NCBI GenBank assembly: GCA_949592205.1
Contig: CATIUR010000003.1
Span: 163,669,759-163,733,758 of the forward strand
Length of the DNA stretch: 64,000 bases
Source: Helichrysum umbraculigerum
Lineage: Eukaryota; Streptophyta; Magnoliopsida; Asterales; Asteraceae
Direction: 5' to 3'
Shown: positions 48,783 through 62,035 of the stretch, in pieces
How the letters are laid out: every line of letters begins with the position of its first letter
How positions within the stretch are numbered: the stretch's first letter is position 1
Program-made: the position numbers and the translations under genes
The notes under the pieces: generated by a model
The model's database searches: none
Seen by the model: only the letters and a program-made list of their open reading frames with translations
Told to the model about the DNA's origin: nothing

Positions 48783-49815
48783 AAAGTTGCAATCCTTGTT
48801 TTGATCGATCATTTTTTTAATTATATTGAAAAAGCCTGTAAGTAACTTCATGATGAAATTACATATCCATGTAATGTTTGATCAATATTACTGTAGTAAT
48901 GAACGTTGTTACCTTATAGTTAAATCATATTTATTGAATTAATTGGCATAAAACATTAGCAATAAGCACTACTACAGTACTATTGTACCAAGTATTTAAT
49001 TACTTATTGAGTTTTAGTATATGTATAGATCTGAATTCATTTTTCATGAAGTTGCTAAAGGGTGATGATCTATTTGTACACTATCAATTTTTCTCCATAC
49101 ATCATTAAACACGCTTTAGATTTTTGTACTTGTGGTGTATGAAATCACTGCCCTTTGCTAAAAGGCTAAAATTCCCAAACTGAATTAGAACCGTTATGAG
49201 TGTATTTGGGCGTAGTTAGATGGTAGTTATAAGCTTAGGGTGTGTTTGACCCTATGCTTTTAAGAGATTCTAGTATTTTAACAATCTCAATCCTCTTTAA
49301 ATGAATAATCTCGGTTTGGCAACAAATAAATATAGAGATTATTGAGAAAAAATAATCACATAGGATTCGATCCCTTTTCAAATAAGTCTTTTTAAGTAGC
49401 TTATTATGAAAAAGGAAAGAAATCAACAATCATAAGTTTCAACTCCAGTAAGGACCTACATATTCAATTATTTGTTGTCAAACATACAATTGTAGCTGAG
49501 GGCTGAAGCTTATATTTTAAGTTGAAAGCCGAAGCTTATATTGTTTCAAGAAAAAGTAAAACATTGATGTACTTACATAATTACATATTCTATATAAGCT
49601 TTAAATTTCTTTAAAAGCTAGTTGAGATTCTCAATAAGCTCCAATCATTTTATTTATCAAATAAAGTTTGTAGTTTAAGGTTAAGAAAAAGTAAAATGAA
49701 CATATATTTAATAACTAAAATGACTGGAGCTTATTAATTAAGAATCTCAACTGGCTTTTAGAGAAATTTAAAGCTCTTTTTGCCAAAAAAACCAAAAAAA
49801 AAAACAAAAAAACTT
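48783..49815. other. Spacer with a possible MITE
   Basis: 3' UTR of FAD2-like copy B, then a possible hAT-like MITE from about 49237 (GGGTGTGTTTGACCC) to about 49489 (GTCAAACATACA). Then inverted stretches around 49500-49770 that share GAGATTCTCAA/TTGAGAATCTC-like words. No gene. Confidence 0.5.
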
Positions 49816-49820
49816 ACACA

Positions 49821-49998
49821 TGTTGTAAACTAAAGAATAGTAGAGAGGAAGAATCAAAGTATCTTATTAATAATCATAGGGGATATATATAATACATGTG
49901 TGGAGTATTCTCCAAGAAAACAATAATTTCCTAATATATCATATCTCATCTAAGTAATAGTTGATATCAACATCCACTTCATATATAGATTCATAACA
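49821..49998 (-). repeat. 3' LTR of the Copia element
   Basis: 178 bp, TG...CA, paired with 59493-59670. The adjacent polypurine tract lies at about 49999-50012. Confidence 0.92.
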
Positions 49999-50237
49999 CT
50001 CCCCCTTGGATGTTCATGGGTTAAGAATTATGCCTCGTTAAAACCTTAGTAGGTAAAACCCTGTGGGACAAAAACCTTGTAAAGGAAAAAGAGTACATAA
50101 TCTTTTAATACGCGTGGGGATGCTGCTTCGTTAAAAACCTGGTTAGGAAAACCCAGTGGGATAAAACCATAACTAAGGGAAAAAGAGTGCAGCACGTATT
50201 TTCTCCCCCTGATGAGTACATCAGGTAGTTTATCAAG

Positions 50238-51943
50238 TCAACGCAACCCAATATCACGAACAAGCTTCCGACATGTGGAACTAGGAAGTGCCTTGGTGAA
50301 TAGATCTGGTAGATTCTCGCTTGAACGGACTTGTTGTACCTTGATATCTCCACATTTATGTAAGTTATGACTTATGAGTGAAGAAGAACTTTGGTGCAAT
50401 GTGTTTGGTTCGATCACCCTTGATGTATCCTTCTTTAAGTTGAGCGATGCATGCTGTATTGTCTTCATATAATATTGTAGGTGCCTTAGGTCTAGAAGAA
50501 ATACCACAAGAATCATGGATTTGATGTATCACATTTCGTAACCAAACACACTCTCGACTTGCTTCATGAATTGCTAGAATCTCAGCATGATTTGATGAAG
50601 TGGGTGTGATTGTTTGCTTTACTGAACGCCAAGAAATTGCAGTACCACCATTTTTGAAAACATACCCAGTTTGAGATCGACCAGTATGTGAGTCGGACAA
50701 ATATCCTGCATTTGCAAAACCAACTAAACTTGTTTTGCATTGGTTAGTAAAATATAAACCCATATTTTTCTTACCTTGAAGGTAGCAAAATATTTGTTTT
50801 ATTCCACTCCAATGTCTCATTGTAGGACATGAGCTATATCTCGCTAATATATTTAAAGAAAATAAAAATGATATATCAGGTCATGTATGACCAGCGAGAA
50901 ACATCAATGCCCCAACCGCACTTAAGTAGGGTATCTCTGGACCAAGAATTTCTTCGTTATCCTTCGGAGGTCGAAAAGGGTCCTTTTCAACATCTAGTGA
51001 CCTTACCACCATTGGAGTGCTCAGTGGATGAGATTTGTCCATATAAAATATTTTCAACACCTTTTCTATGTAAGCTTCTTGGTGCACAAGGATTCCATCC
51101 TTAAGGTGTTCAATTTGTAACCTAAGATAAAATTTTGTCTTTCCAAGATCTTTCATCTCAAATCCACTTTTTAAGTACTCAACTGCTTTAGGAAGCTCTT
51201 TTGGAGTTCCTATGATATTCAAATCATCCACATAAACAGCAATTATAACATACTCAGATCCGGATCTTTTAGTAAAGGTGTATGGGCAAATAGGATCATT
51301 TTTATATCCTTCTTTCAATAGATACTGACTAAGACGATTATACCACATTCGTCCAGATTGCTTTAGCCCATATAAAGATTTGTTTAATTTGATTGAATAA
51401 TGTTCTCGAGAACTTCCCTTACATGAATCACGCAGATTAAACCCTTCAGGGAGTTTCATGTAAATCTCTGTATCAAGTGAGCCATACAAATAGGCAGTCA
51501 CGACATCCATTAGACGCAAATCAATTCTTTCTTGTACTACCAGACTAATAAGATATCGAAAAGTTATTGCATCCACCACTGGAGAATATGTCTCCTCATA
51601 GTCAATTCCAGGTCTTTGTGAGAAACATTGTGCAACCAATCGAGCTTTATATCTCACAATTTCATTTTTCTAATTTCTCTTTCACACAAAAACCCACTTA
51701 TATCTCACCGGTTTTACACCTTTAGGTATATGGACTACCGGTCCAAAAACTTCTCGTTTTGCAAGAGAATTCAATTCTGCCTCAATTGCGTCTTTCCATT
51801 TTTGCCAATCATTTCTTTACCTCTGCTCTTTCTTGGCAGAAATATTTTCATGATCCTCATTACAATATTTAGCGCTATATTATACAAAAATATTAACGAC
51901 GTCGATTTCATCAATTCGATTCCACACTTTCGAGACACGATAT
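50238..51943 (-). pseudogene. Copia pol remnant: reverse transcriptase and RNase H
   Basis: Frames 51657-50881 and 50820-50365, then a shifted frame to 50238. The RT part has RYKARLVAQ, GIDYEETYSPVVDA, the catalytic AVYVDDLNIIG and STPMVVRSLDVEKDPF. The RNase H part has RSQTGYVFKNGGTAISWRS, TSSNHAEI and LYEDNTACI. Frame breaks between and after these parts and GFANAG in place of the usual GYADAG show decay. It is cut upstream by the solo LTR at 51944. Confidence 0.9.
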
Positions 51944-54215
51944 TGTAACACTCCAAATTTCAGGAATTTAATTTTGTATACGAATATATAATTATTTTAA
52001 TATAATATGATATAAATAATGAGACATAAAGGAAAACGTAAACGAATTATCAGTTCCAGACTGTAAAATAAAAGGGATTAAATTAAATAAGTATACATGT
52101 ACGTGGAAAGTCTATGTTATTCCCAATTGTTCTAAAAAGTCGCTTTTAGTTCCAGAGATAGAGTAGAAGTCGCATAAGCTCAAACCATTCACCAAATCCT
52201 TAATCAAATCTCAATCCAAGCCTTAATACTTGAACTAACATCTCCTATCTTCATCTTTTTCATCCTTATAATCAATTGTAAGTGATTCTTCCATGTTCTT
52301 AACCTAAATATGGGGTTTTCATGGGGTTTTATAAATTAGTGATTTTTAATACGAAATTAGGGTTTCAAATTGCTAGAATTGTTGTTTATTAGTGTTTATA
52401 AGATTAGTAGTAATCATATAACAAGTTAAAAGTGATGAATTAATCCTTAGTGTTCTTGAATGATTATTAGGGTTTTACTTAATCTTTGTGTTATGATGTT
52501 AACGAGTTCAAATATGTTATTAGTAATGTTAATGGAGTGTGAGTAATATGTTTATATGAGAATTCAAGTGAAAAATGTTAGTAAGTTGAAACTATAGTGA
52601 TTATGAATGTTAAAAGCTTAACTTGGTTAATTAATAATGAAGTAGCTACAAATCAAAGTGGGGGAGTGATTACATGGGTTATTAGTTTAAATTAACAAAT
52701 TCTAAAGAGTTAAATGCGTTGTTATGTGTTGTATGTTTAGGTATTAAAGAGTTGGGTATATCATCAATTGTTATATCTTGTGAATCATCGATCAAAGAGC
52801 AAGGTGAGTAGTATAAGAATTAATCAAGTAAATGGTTGTATGTGTTTCCGGATTACTCCCGAGTAAGAGGATCATACAACCATGTGGAAGTGCATTTTAA
52901 TTATTTGTTTTAATTGTTAATTGTAAATTGTTATGACATGAATTGATTGTATGTGTTTCCGGATTGCTTCCGAGCAAGAGGATCATACAATCAAGAGGAA
53001 GTTGTTTGTAAGTTCTTATGTTTAATTGATTATGATTTTGGTTATATGAATTATGGTTGTGCATGTTACCGGATAGCTTCCGAGCTAGAGGTGGGCACAA
53101 TCATACGATAGTGATATGAAGTTTATAATTCAGAGTTGCTAGCTTTGCTAGCATAGTGTTTATGTAGCTTTGTTATGAATTATTTGATTAAGTTGCTTAT
53201 ATGCTCATTAAGCATGCGTGCTTATTGTTTAAGTGTTTTATGTTTTAGGTGGGAGTAGCCATGTGAAAGGAAAGGCGGCTAGGGATGACTAGTGTGGATT
53301 ACTCGATGTTGGTGTATGGCAAGTCTTCTCTTTAAAGTATCGTTTGGATCTAACTTGTGTAAAATCGCCCTTTTAAACACGCTTATGAAAGTTAGTCATG
53401 GTGAGCCATGACATATACATTTTTGGAACAGGTTAACTTTTAAAGTCAAGGACACTTGTAAATGATGTATATTATGGTCTTGGAGTTTTAAAGTAGTGTT
53501 TGAATATGATTAGTGTTATTAAAATGGGTTCATGGTTGAAAGTAGTCAAAAATGCGTTTTCTTTGATATGGAGTGTTGACACGTAGTCAAACATTCCATT
53601 GGTTAATTATGGGTTAGGATTTGCTCGTGAATGGGTCATAATAGCCCTTGTGGGCCAGCGGGTCAAAAAGGGTCCATTTGGGTCAAAGAATCGTATAAGT
53701 TTTATGTTTGAGTAAAATGGTGTTGTGGAACTTTGGTTTAGTGTCTTAAGTTTGTTTTAGTATGTTGAATAAGTGTACAAAAGAGCCAAGTCAGATTTTG
53801 TGTAGTTTGTATTTTTGAAGTGTCAAGCAAAAGTGGCGTATTGGGTTAAAATGGTCACAGGTCCAGATTTGGCGTTTTGAGAAATTTGGAAAAGTCCAAA
53901 AAGGAAAACCTTTATTATGGTCAAACAACGATGCCTGCAAATTTTCATGGTCTAATTCCTTACGTTTTAAAAACTATGTGTGTTTGAGGTTAGTTCTAAA
54001 ACCTTAGTATGTGTTACCACTAGAACAAGCTTGTTCTAGCCTAAAACAAGGTTGTTTTACCTCCTTGTACTACATGGCTGGTAATTTACACACCCCGTTG
54101 TCTTGTTTTGGATCAAAATTTAAAAGATGAATATACGGTATTAAATGTACGAGATGTGGGACCGAGGTGTGGGACCCGGAAAGAAAAAAAAATTCAAGAT
54201 TTTCGGGGCGTTTCA
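51944..54215 (+). mobile_element. Solo LTR A nested in the Copia element (2.27 kb)
   Basis: TGTAACACTCCAAATTTCAG at the left, TTTCGGGGCGTTTCA at the right, with an exact GATAT duplication at 51939-51943 and 54216-54220. The TGTAACACTCC start resembles chromovirus (Ty3/Gypsy) LTRs. It interrupts the Copia pol region and contains three covarying hairpin repeats. Confidence 0.9.
52832..53103 (+). repeat. Three-unit covarying hairpin array in solo LTR A
   Basis: Units at about 52832-52883, 52944-52992 and 53054-53103 each have an outer stem (GTTGTATG/CATACAAC, GATTGTATG/CATACAATC, and a GTGC/GCAC version) and an inner stem (TTACTC/GAGTAA, TTGCT/AGCAA, TAGCT/AGCTA) around a CCG-containing loop. 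Confidence 0.88.
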
Positions 54216-54508
54216 GATATAAGTTAATATGATATTTTCACTACTCAATTTTCACTTTCGGGTACCCGAGGTTCATCTAGAACCTTCATGTCTAGTGTCT
54301 CTTTATCAAACTCTCATGGGGTCTTTATTACCTCGATTTGATCATCTGAATTTCTTGCTCTCTTTTTCTTACGAGGATTTTATTTGGAATCAATTAATCT
54401 ACCACATTTCACATGCTGTGAACTTATTATTAATCATAACAGGAGCAGATTAGCTTATATAGGTGACCTAGTCACTCAAGTTTAGTCAACGAATATATCT
54501 GGTAATTG

Positions 54509-55332
54509 TTAAATACGAATTATCATATGAACTTTGCGTTCTTTTTCATTACTACGAGGATCATATTGTGATAATTCCAATTCAAGCTGCTTATCCCCTC
54601 CCCATACATATTCCCAACATTTTTCACATCTAAACGTTGTGCATTGTGGTGGAGCAACTAAAATAATGCATAAACAGAATAAACTCTTTAGTTGGGAATG
54701 TCTTTTCATGACCAAAAAATAATTATCATGGGGAGTCATCATAATCATGTTGGCCCGATGCGAATTCATATTGTTTCATGTTTACTAACATGACCCCATA
54801 CTATAAGTAATAGTTATGCTCTCATCATGACCGCAGTCTTTGCGGTATACTAAATACATTTGTTAGCGGTTCGACAAAAGTAATCGGTGTATGAACTAAT
54901 AGATGTTCAACACATATTACAATCAACCGAAGACGCTAAGTATGTAATTCATCAATATATACATTCACCGACATTGCCAAAACAAATATGATATCTAGAA
55001 TATGTGCTCGCAATCTCAATAAGCGAGTCACTTAACCATGCAAACTCTAGGTTGCAATCTTATGACCATTTAGACGATGCATCGATTTAAAACTCTAAAT
55101 GGTCAATTAGGAGGATATATATGCCTACATATATCCATTTTTATAATATCTAGAATATTACACGATTCAATGTCACTTTTAGTCGGTAATGATTAGCTTT
55201 GAGAGCATTCAACACAATTGATGTAAAAACATCACTCTTAAGAATCTCTTGGTTCTTATGTACATTTCGCATCACCATTGACTTAAGATGGTCTAACCGG
55301 TCATGCCAATTTATATAATAATCAAGGTCCAT
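54509..55332 (-). pseudogene. Copia integrase-region remnants
   Basis: On the minus strand 55332-55150 reads WHDRLDHLKSMVMRNVHKNQ, a decayed pre-integrase (HDRLGHP) domain. 54769-54509 has VAPPQCTTF and KQLELELSQYDPRSNEKE, resembling the segment downstream of the Copia integrase core. Frames are broken and no DDE core can be followed. Confidence 0.65.
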
Positions 55333-56485
55333 AAAACACCAACTTTATGGCCATACGTGCCTCAATCGCACTTATCTTTTTAATATATGTTATTGCATGC
55401 ATCATTACTTTATGCTATTCTTTCCCGATGCATGCATTATCATCATCATCACTGAAAATATGTTTCTTAAAGTGAGTGATGATCTATCTAAAATTTATTG
55501 CAAATTATCATGAATACTAACACAAAAAATACAGATTAACACAAACAAATTAAACATATTAATCACATAGACATGCATAACAATCGCATATATTTCATAG
55601 ACCACTATCTATCATAAATTTATGAATTCCCTAATGATTATGTATCACATCAAGATTCGTTAATTAAATGATAAGTAATCACATGAACCAAGTTAGAATC
55701 ATTCACTAAATTATGGGTGTATGGCCACTATTTGTGTCATATATCTCAAGTATAGACGTGGATCTTTTACTATAAACTAATAATCATGATCTTATTTTAC
55801 ACTATGTTGATGTTATTAGTCATATTTATTCTATCAAATATTCAAATGCTCAAAGTATTTCAACACGTCTAAGCTTTAAAATTTACAAGGCATAGATTCT
55901 TTTGATAGAGTCAAGATCACAAAGTAAAATACACAATGTCATATAATGTGAGATAATTGCATTATAGTATGAGTAGCTAGTCCAGAAATATAAGGTGAAT
56001 GATATCCATAATACTAAACATAATCTCCAAAAATTAACAATCATAAAGGAGGGGTATTCAAACCGTCACAAATCAAATTATGCAAGCTTACAAAATAGCA
56101 TAGAAGTGTAACACAATATTAAATTCGTAACTAGTCTAGATAACATGCATCTCTGGCTCAAATACAGATTCCAATTAATTTAATGATGATAAATTTTGTA
56201 AGGCTTCATCTGCAACTGCTATTCTAAATTAAGTAATATTATGCACATATGAAAGTCAATATATGTTATCCAATTCACATTTCCAAATATGTAGCTGTTC
56301 TAGTAGATGCAATATATGTTTAGCTAGTTGATCAGTGTCTTATAGACTAATTTCATACATATCTTATATTAGTATCTTCTAGCATCTAAAACACAAGACA
56401 TAAGTTAACCACTAAGTTGTGATTTAAGCGATTAATATTATAATATTATCATAAAGATATCAGGTACGCCTAATATCATGAAGAT

Positions 56486-58036
56486 TGATAAGCATCAAAT
56501 AGATAGTATATTTTATAGTAATTTATCCCTATATTTATATACATTTTAGTGCATTTATATGATTTTAGATACTTATTTTGTTAAATATTTGCAGGAATGT
56601 ATTTTAATTGAAGATTGAAGAAAAAGGAACGAGAACGAGTCCAAAACTGAAGAAAATGAAGAAATGAAGAAAATGGAGCTTAAAACCTTAAAGAATTGAA
56701 GACTTAAATGTTAATATTGAAGAATTGAGCCAAAATGAAGATTAAAATCTGTGAGTGAAAAGAAGAAGCCCAAAAGTAAAGCCCAACCCGAAGTTGGAAG
56801 ATTCTGGAATTGAAGTCCAACCGGCGGTTGGATAACCCAACCGACAGTTGGAGTATTAAAAGGTTTAAGGCGGTGGAAGACGCGGAGTTGGACCAGGACA
56901 CATTTTGTTCCAACCGACGGTTGGAATACCCAACCGGCGGTTGGGAGGTCGGCCAGCAAAACTATAAATAGAGGCCTAAGTTAGGGTTTGAGATATACGA
57001 TTCAAGAATACCAAAGTCGATTATTAGGGTTTTAGGTCGACTTAAGGTGCGATTTTGGAGGCTAAGGAGCTAGGGTTTGAAGGTTTTTAACCCTAGGAAA
57101 AGCTGGTTCGATAATTGGTTCGGTTTCTTTATCCTTGTAACTTTAATAACCTTATTGAGTTAATTTATGGATATTGTTTATTTGAATTACTTGTTAATTA
57201 GGTTTTCGTTATAACTATTTGAATGAATGTTTATTGAGTTTATTATATGAATTATATTATGTTGGAACTATATTATTGAATGTTTATTATACAAGAATTG
57301 TCTATATTATAATATATTGATGACTGTTCTTGACATAGTTAGACTGATTTATATTAAACGAGGATGACCATATTAAGTTTGTATAAATTAAGTGATTGTG
57401 TTTATGTCTTGATCTTAACCTTATGCGATAGACGAAGAATTATTCATTAATATAAAGTAATATTGTGATTCACGCCATACCGATGAAATTGTATTAATAA
57501 ACTGCTGATAGATCTTAATAATTAGTGATACTCTGCGTAACCTTATGATTGTGTTGCTATGATGAAGATTAGCTTAACCTTAAGTAATTTTCTACATTAG
57601 TAATTCACCAGTAATAATAGCCAACAAGCAAATAGACATAAGTAAATATAATAAGTTTAATAAATAATAGTTTGAATAATTATAATCTTCTATCCAATTG
57701 AGTATTCGTAAGTTGAATCTTAACTTATCTATTAGAATCTGTATCAATTATAAATATGTTCGTTCGGAACTAAAACGTCCCCCTTATCTTGTATATTATT
57801 GTACATTGGATCCTTTATTTGTATTATAATTGTAAATAGTTGTAATTAGGAATAAATAGATAATTAGTTATAAATTAGAATCAAGTTTCTTGTGTTCCTT
57901 GTGTTCGAATTTGGACTTACTTATAAAGCTATATTATACGAACATGTCAATCTTGCCTGAATTGTGTGATAGTATTATTTAACATTTCCTTAATTTAAAA
58001 CTTGTGATTATAATTGCCTATACTTTCCGCACATCA
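56486..58036 (+). mobile_element. Solo LTR B nested in the Copia element (1.55 kb)
   Basis: Begins TGATAAGCATCAAATAG, ends CTTTCCGCACATCA (TG...CA), with an exact AAGAT duplication at 56481-56485 and 58037-58041. Contains a TATA-like CTATAAATAGAGGCC at about 56961 marking plus orientation, and a palindrome cluster just upstream of it. It has no internal domain. Confidence 0.88.
56783..56946 (+). repeat. Cluster of CCAACCG-CGGTTGG palindromes in solo LTR B
   Basis: Five copies of a 15-bp palindrome-like word near 56783, 56817, 56837, 56911 and 56931 (CCAACCGGCGGTTGG, CCAACCGACGGTTGG and variants), ending about 20 bp before the TATA-like box. Confidence 0.92.
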
Positions 58037-59492
58037 AAGATCTATATATAGACGGTCGAGAGATACTTAATATTATTTAAACGAACTTGGTAATGCATAT
58101 TATCTATCGAACTTATAGCATATATATGCATCAAGATCAAACAATATACTATTATACTAGACTTATATAATTAGGAAAAGTTATACGCCGTACAACTTTT
58201 TCAAGCATAAATATCGAATATAGACCAGACTTGAGTTGATCAACTTAACATCCAATTAATAAAACATACATCGATGATCAGATCGATTATTCATATATAA
58301 TTCCCACAGTTAGTCTAAAGCTCACAAAAACCATTTACATCTCGTTAAAATAAAGTGAGGAAAGTCTAGTTATATAGTTTTTTCTCATACTAAACAATAA
58401 CAATAAAAGTATGTGATTGTAAACATACATAATAAGAAATCTAAAGTCCATATATATGAATGAATTTTCACACATAGATTTAATATATAGTTGATAACAT
58501 AAAGTCTATTAGTCACTATTTATATTTAAGATACTATAACATAAATACCAATATATAAGATCAAAATCTGTGGGGTAATATAAATAACAATAGTGACTCA
58601 TGTGTAATCAAGATACGTGTAAGATTAATAAGAAATCATGGAGCTGTGGTACTCTAGGTAATAATCAAAATTTATTCAAGTAATCATCTTGAATTGTAAA
58701 ACATATAAGCCGGTACTGTAGTAAAGTTAATTGCTCAAGCATCATGATAACAATAATTAAGCATGTAATTATCTTATTATTTAGATCAATGATAAGGAAC
58801 ATAAACTTATAGCCGACATAATGTAAGATGCATATTAATTGGGACTATCAGAATATAAACTTAATCCAACATGTATATTACGAAGATTTAATACAGGTAG
58901 ACGAAGTGATGTATAGTTAACAAGAAAATCCCTTACACATATTAATAACATAAATAGTTATATATAGATCCAGTTTGTGGAGTAACAATAAAGAGGCGAA
59001 TATATCGCAGACCACTATAATTAATCGATGGTTTTTAGCTTAGTTGAAGACTAATAACTTTCTGATCAACCTACATCTAAATTACATATTACACACATAC
59101 CGTGATTACCATTATCACGGAATAATGGACACATAATTCAAGCAAATATATCGTTTATTAGTATTTAGCTAATATTAAATTAATATATTTTATTAGCGGT
59201 CTGCAAGTACTACATAAATTAAAACGAATATATGATCCGTATATTTAAATCAAAATCAAATAAAACAAAACAAGGTTTAGACTCCAAAAACCGAAAAACC
59301 TATTACCTCATGTGCAAGCATCACTTAAATATTATATTATATATTACAGTAATAAATAATAATTATATCATCGATTGATGAAAGAAAATTTAAAAATTAG
59401 AGGTGTACCTCAAAGTTGATTGCCGACTCTTCATGATTAATCGACGGCTACGAAATTGAAACCTTTTAGGTTAGAGACTCGTGCTGATAACG

Positions 59493-59670
59493 TGTTGTAA
59501 AGTAAAGAATAATATAGAGGAAGAATCAAAGTATCTTATTGATAATCATAGGGGATATATATAATATATGTGTGGAGTATTCTCCAAGAAAACAATAATT
59601 TCCTAATATACCATATCTCATCTAAGTAATAGTTGATATCAACATCCACTCCATATATAGATTCATAACA
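59493..59670 (-). repeat. 5' LTR of the Copia element
   Basis: 178 bp, about 96% identical to the LTR at 49821. The putative primer-binding sequence lies immediately left of it (59478-59492). Confidence 0.92.
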
Positions 59671-60643
59671 ACACATACTTATTTTGCTTTATAATTTTTA
59701 TTTGCTTATTTTCACTTGAAAACTAAAGAAATAATATTAACCGGCTATGTTCATATTAGTCGACAAAAATAATGCATCTGAACATATACTTGTGAACATG
59801 TGATATACCATTATACCTTAAACAATTTTTTTATTGAAATGATGGTCTATCCGTGTAATATTAAACCATACAATAAAAACTTGTTTTTTATTTTTATTAC
59901 TAGGCATTGAGCCCGTACAATGCACGACCGTTTGAAAAGTGCAGTTATATAATAATTTGTAAGTGGCCGAATATATTAATGGGCATATAATCAGTGTTAT
60001 CGATAGCACAATTAATTTGTGGTGTTGACCAATTACTTTACGTTTACTTCAATATTTTTCATATATATCATTCATTTACTTTTCAGCATAAAGTTATAAA
60101 CCAAACTTCTTTGCAAACAATGTTCAAGAATTTGTAAATTAATAACACGTAATCGTTAACTAAAATAATACGCTCTAATAGTTAATTAAAAAATTTTATT
60201 TTATATATAAAATTAAGCATTGAGCCCGTGCGATGCACGGCCATTTATATAATACCATTAAATTAGTGTGTATGTTATTATGTTTATGTTTTAATACATA
60301 ATACAATTAAATTAATTTTTAAGTTATTATGTTAAGTTTTAATACATTTGTTGAGCCTATGCAATGCAAGATAATTAAAAAAATAAAAATTAATCATATG
60401 TTTTTTAGGTTTTCAACTGTATCTTAAAATTGTTGAAAGTTTAAAATTTATTACTGAAATCCAATAGTAATATATACCAAAATGTACAGAAAATAATCAA
60501 TTTCAAATATCTTTATTAAAAACTAATTTTCTTAAAACATGGTAGTTGATGATGATAATATTTGTTAATTGCAATGTATATATAAGATATGAATTAGAAA
60601 ATGAATTTTTTTCGATGTAGGTAAAAATTGTTATATATCTATA
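59671..60643. other. AT-rich flank with Helitron-like 3' ends
   Basis: Minus-strand CTAG followed by T at 59903-59900 is preceded by a GTGCATTGTACGGGC hairpin-like sequence. A related older end (CCGTGCATCGCACGGGC) lies near 60214-60232. No gene seen. Confidence 0.5.
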
Positions 60644-62035
60644 TCTATACCCCTTATAAATCATTTAAGGGGTTTGGCTTAAAACTTACAAAAGAGAGAT
60701 GTAAAATACCTATTATACCCCTTAATTTTCATTGACTAAACTAACATGGAAACTACAATTATCATTAATTATTCAATATAATTATAGTATTTCTATATAT
60801 ATAGAGATATTTGAAACTATATTTTTTGTTTATTTTGTTTAAAGAGAAAACTAAAGAGCGTGCATGCTCCAATGAATATCTATATTATCTACCATATATT
60901 ATCGACTTTTTAATAATAGGCGGCTATAAAATGAATTCAACATCACACTCACGAATATTGTACTCACCTTTGAATGCTTTAGAACCCGCGCTATGCGGCG
61001 GATAATGTTTTAAAACTGATCAAATTTAGTCGCTGTTTAGTTGATTCGAACAATATATATTTTATTGTTAGATTGCTTGAATCGAAGTTTAACACCACCT
61101 CCAAAATATCTATACCACTTATAATTCATTTAAGGGGTTTGGCTTAAAACTTACAAAAGAGAGATGTAAAATACCTATTATACCCCTTAATTTCCATTGA
61201 CTAAACTAACATGGAAACTACAATAATCATTAATTATTTAATATAATTATAGTATTTCTATATATATAGAGATATTTGAAACTATATTTTTTGTTTATTT
61301 TGTTTACAGAGAAAACTAAAGAGCGTGCATGCTCCAATGAATATCTATATTATCTACCATATATTATCGACTTTTTAATAATAGGCGGCTATAAAATGAA
61401 TTCAACATCACACTCACGAATATTGTACTCACCTTTGAATGCTTTAGAACCCGCGCTATGCGGCGGATAATGTTTTAAAACTGATCAAATTTAGTCGCTG
61501 TTTAGTTGATTCGAACAATATATATTTTATTGTTAGATTGCTTGAATCGAAGTTTAGCACCACCTCCAAAATACTTAATAATAAAATGTACGTTACTACC
61601 AAACCATTTAGATAAAATAAGGTCAAAAAATATCAGTCACATTTGTTGTTTGGTACTATTAAAGTTTAAGTCTCTGATAATAATTACTAACTTAAAATTA
61701 TTTTATATATATGTGGTATTTTTTTTTATTATTGTACTATCTTCTTGTCAAAATAAGTGTCTAAATATTCATTGCTTCACGTATAATTACGACCACACAA
61801 ACAATTCGAAAAGAAAATACACAATCATTGTACAAAAAAATATGATCATTCTAAGTCTATGTAAGCACATTTACAAATCTATTAATACAAACGTTATGCT
61901 TACATTTTAAAATTACTTTATAAAACAACATGAACAATGTTTCTATTGCTGCTGAGATCTTTGCAACGGTTGATGAAAATATTTTTTAGCTAATTTTAAT
62001 ATTTTTTCCGCCGCAAAGCGCGGGTAACCTACTTG
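60644..62035 (+). mobile_element. Helitron-like element with 465-bp tandem duplication
   Basis: TCTATACC starts occur at 60644 and again at 61109, each preceded by A. The intervening 465-bp unit is almost exactly repeated, including the GC-rich word ACCCGCGCTATGCGGCGG. The right end has a GC-rich imperfect hairpin (62009-62025) and CTTG then T at 62032-62036, close to the CTAG/T Helitron end. No coding capacity; the short repeated ORF (60811 and 61276) is incidental. Confidence 0.5.

Larger units (their letters stand above)
49821..59670 (-). mobile_element. Decayed Copia LTR retrotransposon with two nested insertions
   Basis: 9.85 kb between exact 5-bp duplications ACACA (49816-49820 and 59671-59675). 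The two 178-bp LTRs (49821-49998 and 59493-59670) run TGTTGTAAA...TTCATAACA and differ at about 7 positions (96% identical). Coding remnants on the minus strand, in Copia order (pre-integrase, integrase tail, RT, RNase H towards the left), fix the orientation. Next to the left LTR is a purine tract on the minus strand (AAGGGGGAG). Next to the right LTR the minus strand reads CGTTATCAGCACGAG, the expected primer-binding position. Nested solo LTRs at 51944-54215 and 56486-58036 interrupt it. Not functional. Confidence 0.92.

Noticed and set aside
43595..54215. Treating the two TGTAACA-type LTRs (43595 and 51944) as the two ends of one retrotransposon
   Set aside because: Their sequences, lengths, hairpin arrays and target duplications differ, and a FAD2-like gene lies between them.
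54229..54453. 74-codon plus-strand ORF
   Set aside because: It lies opposite the Copia pol remnant on the minus strand and shows no independent features.
60811..61470. Two identical 64-codon ORFs
   Set aside because: They arise from the 465-bp tandem duplication in a non-coding Helitron-like element.
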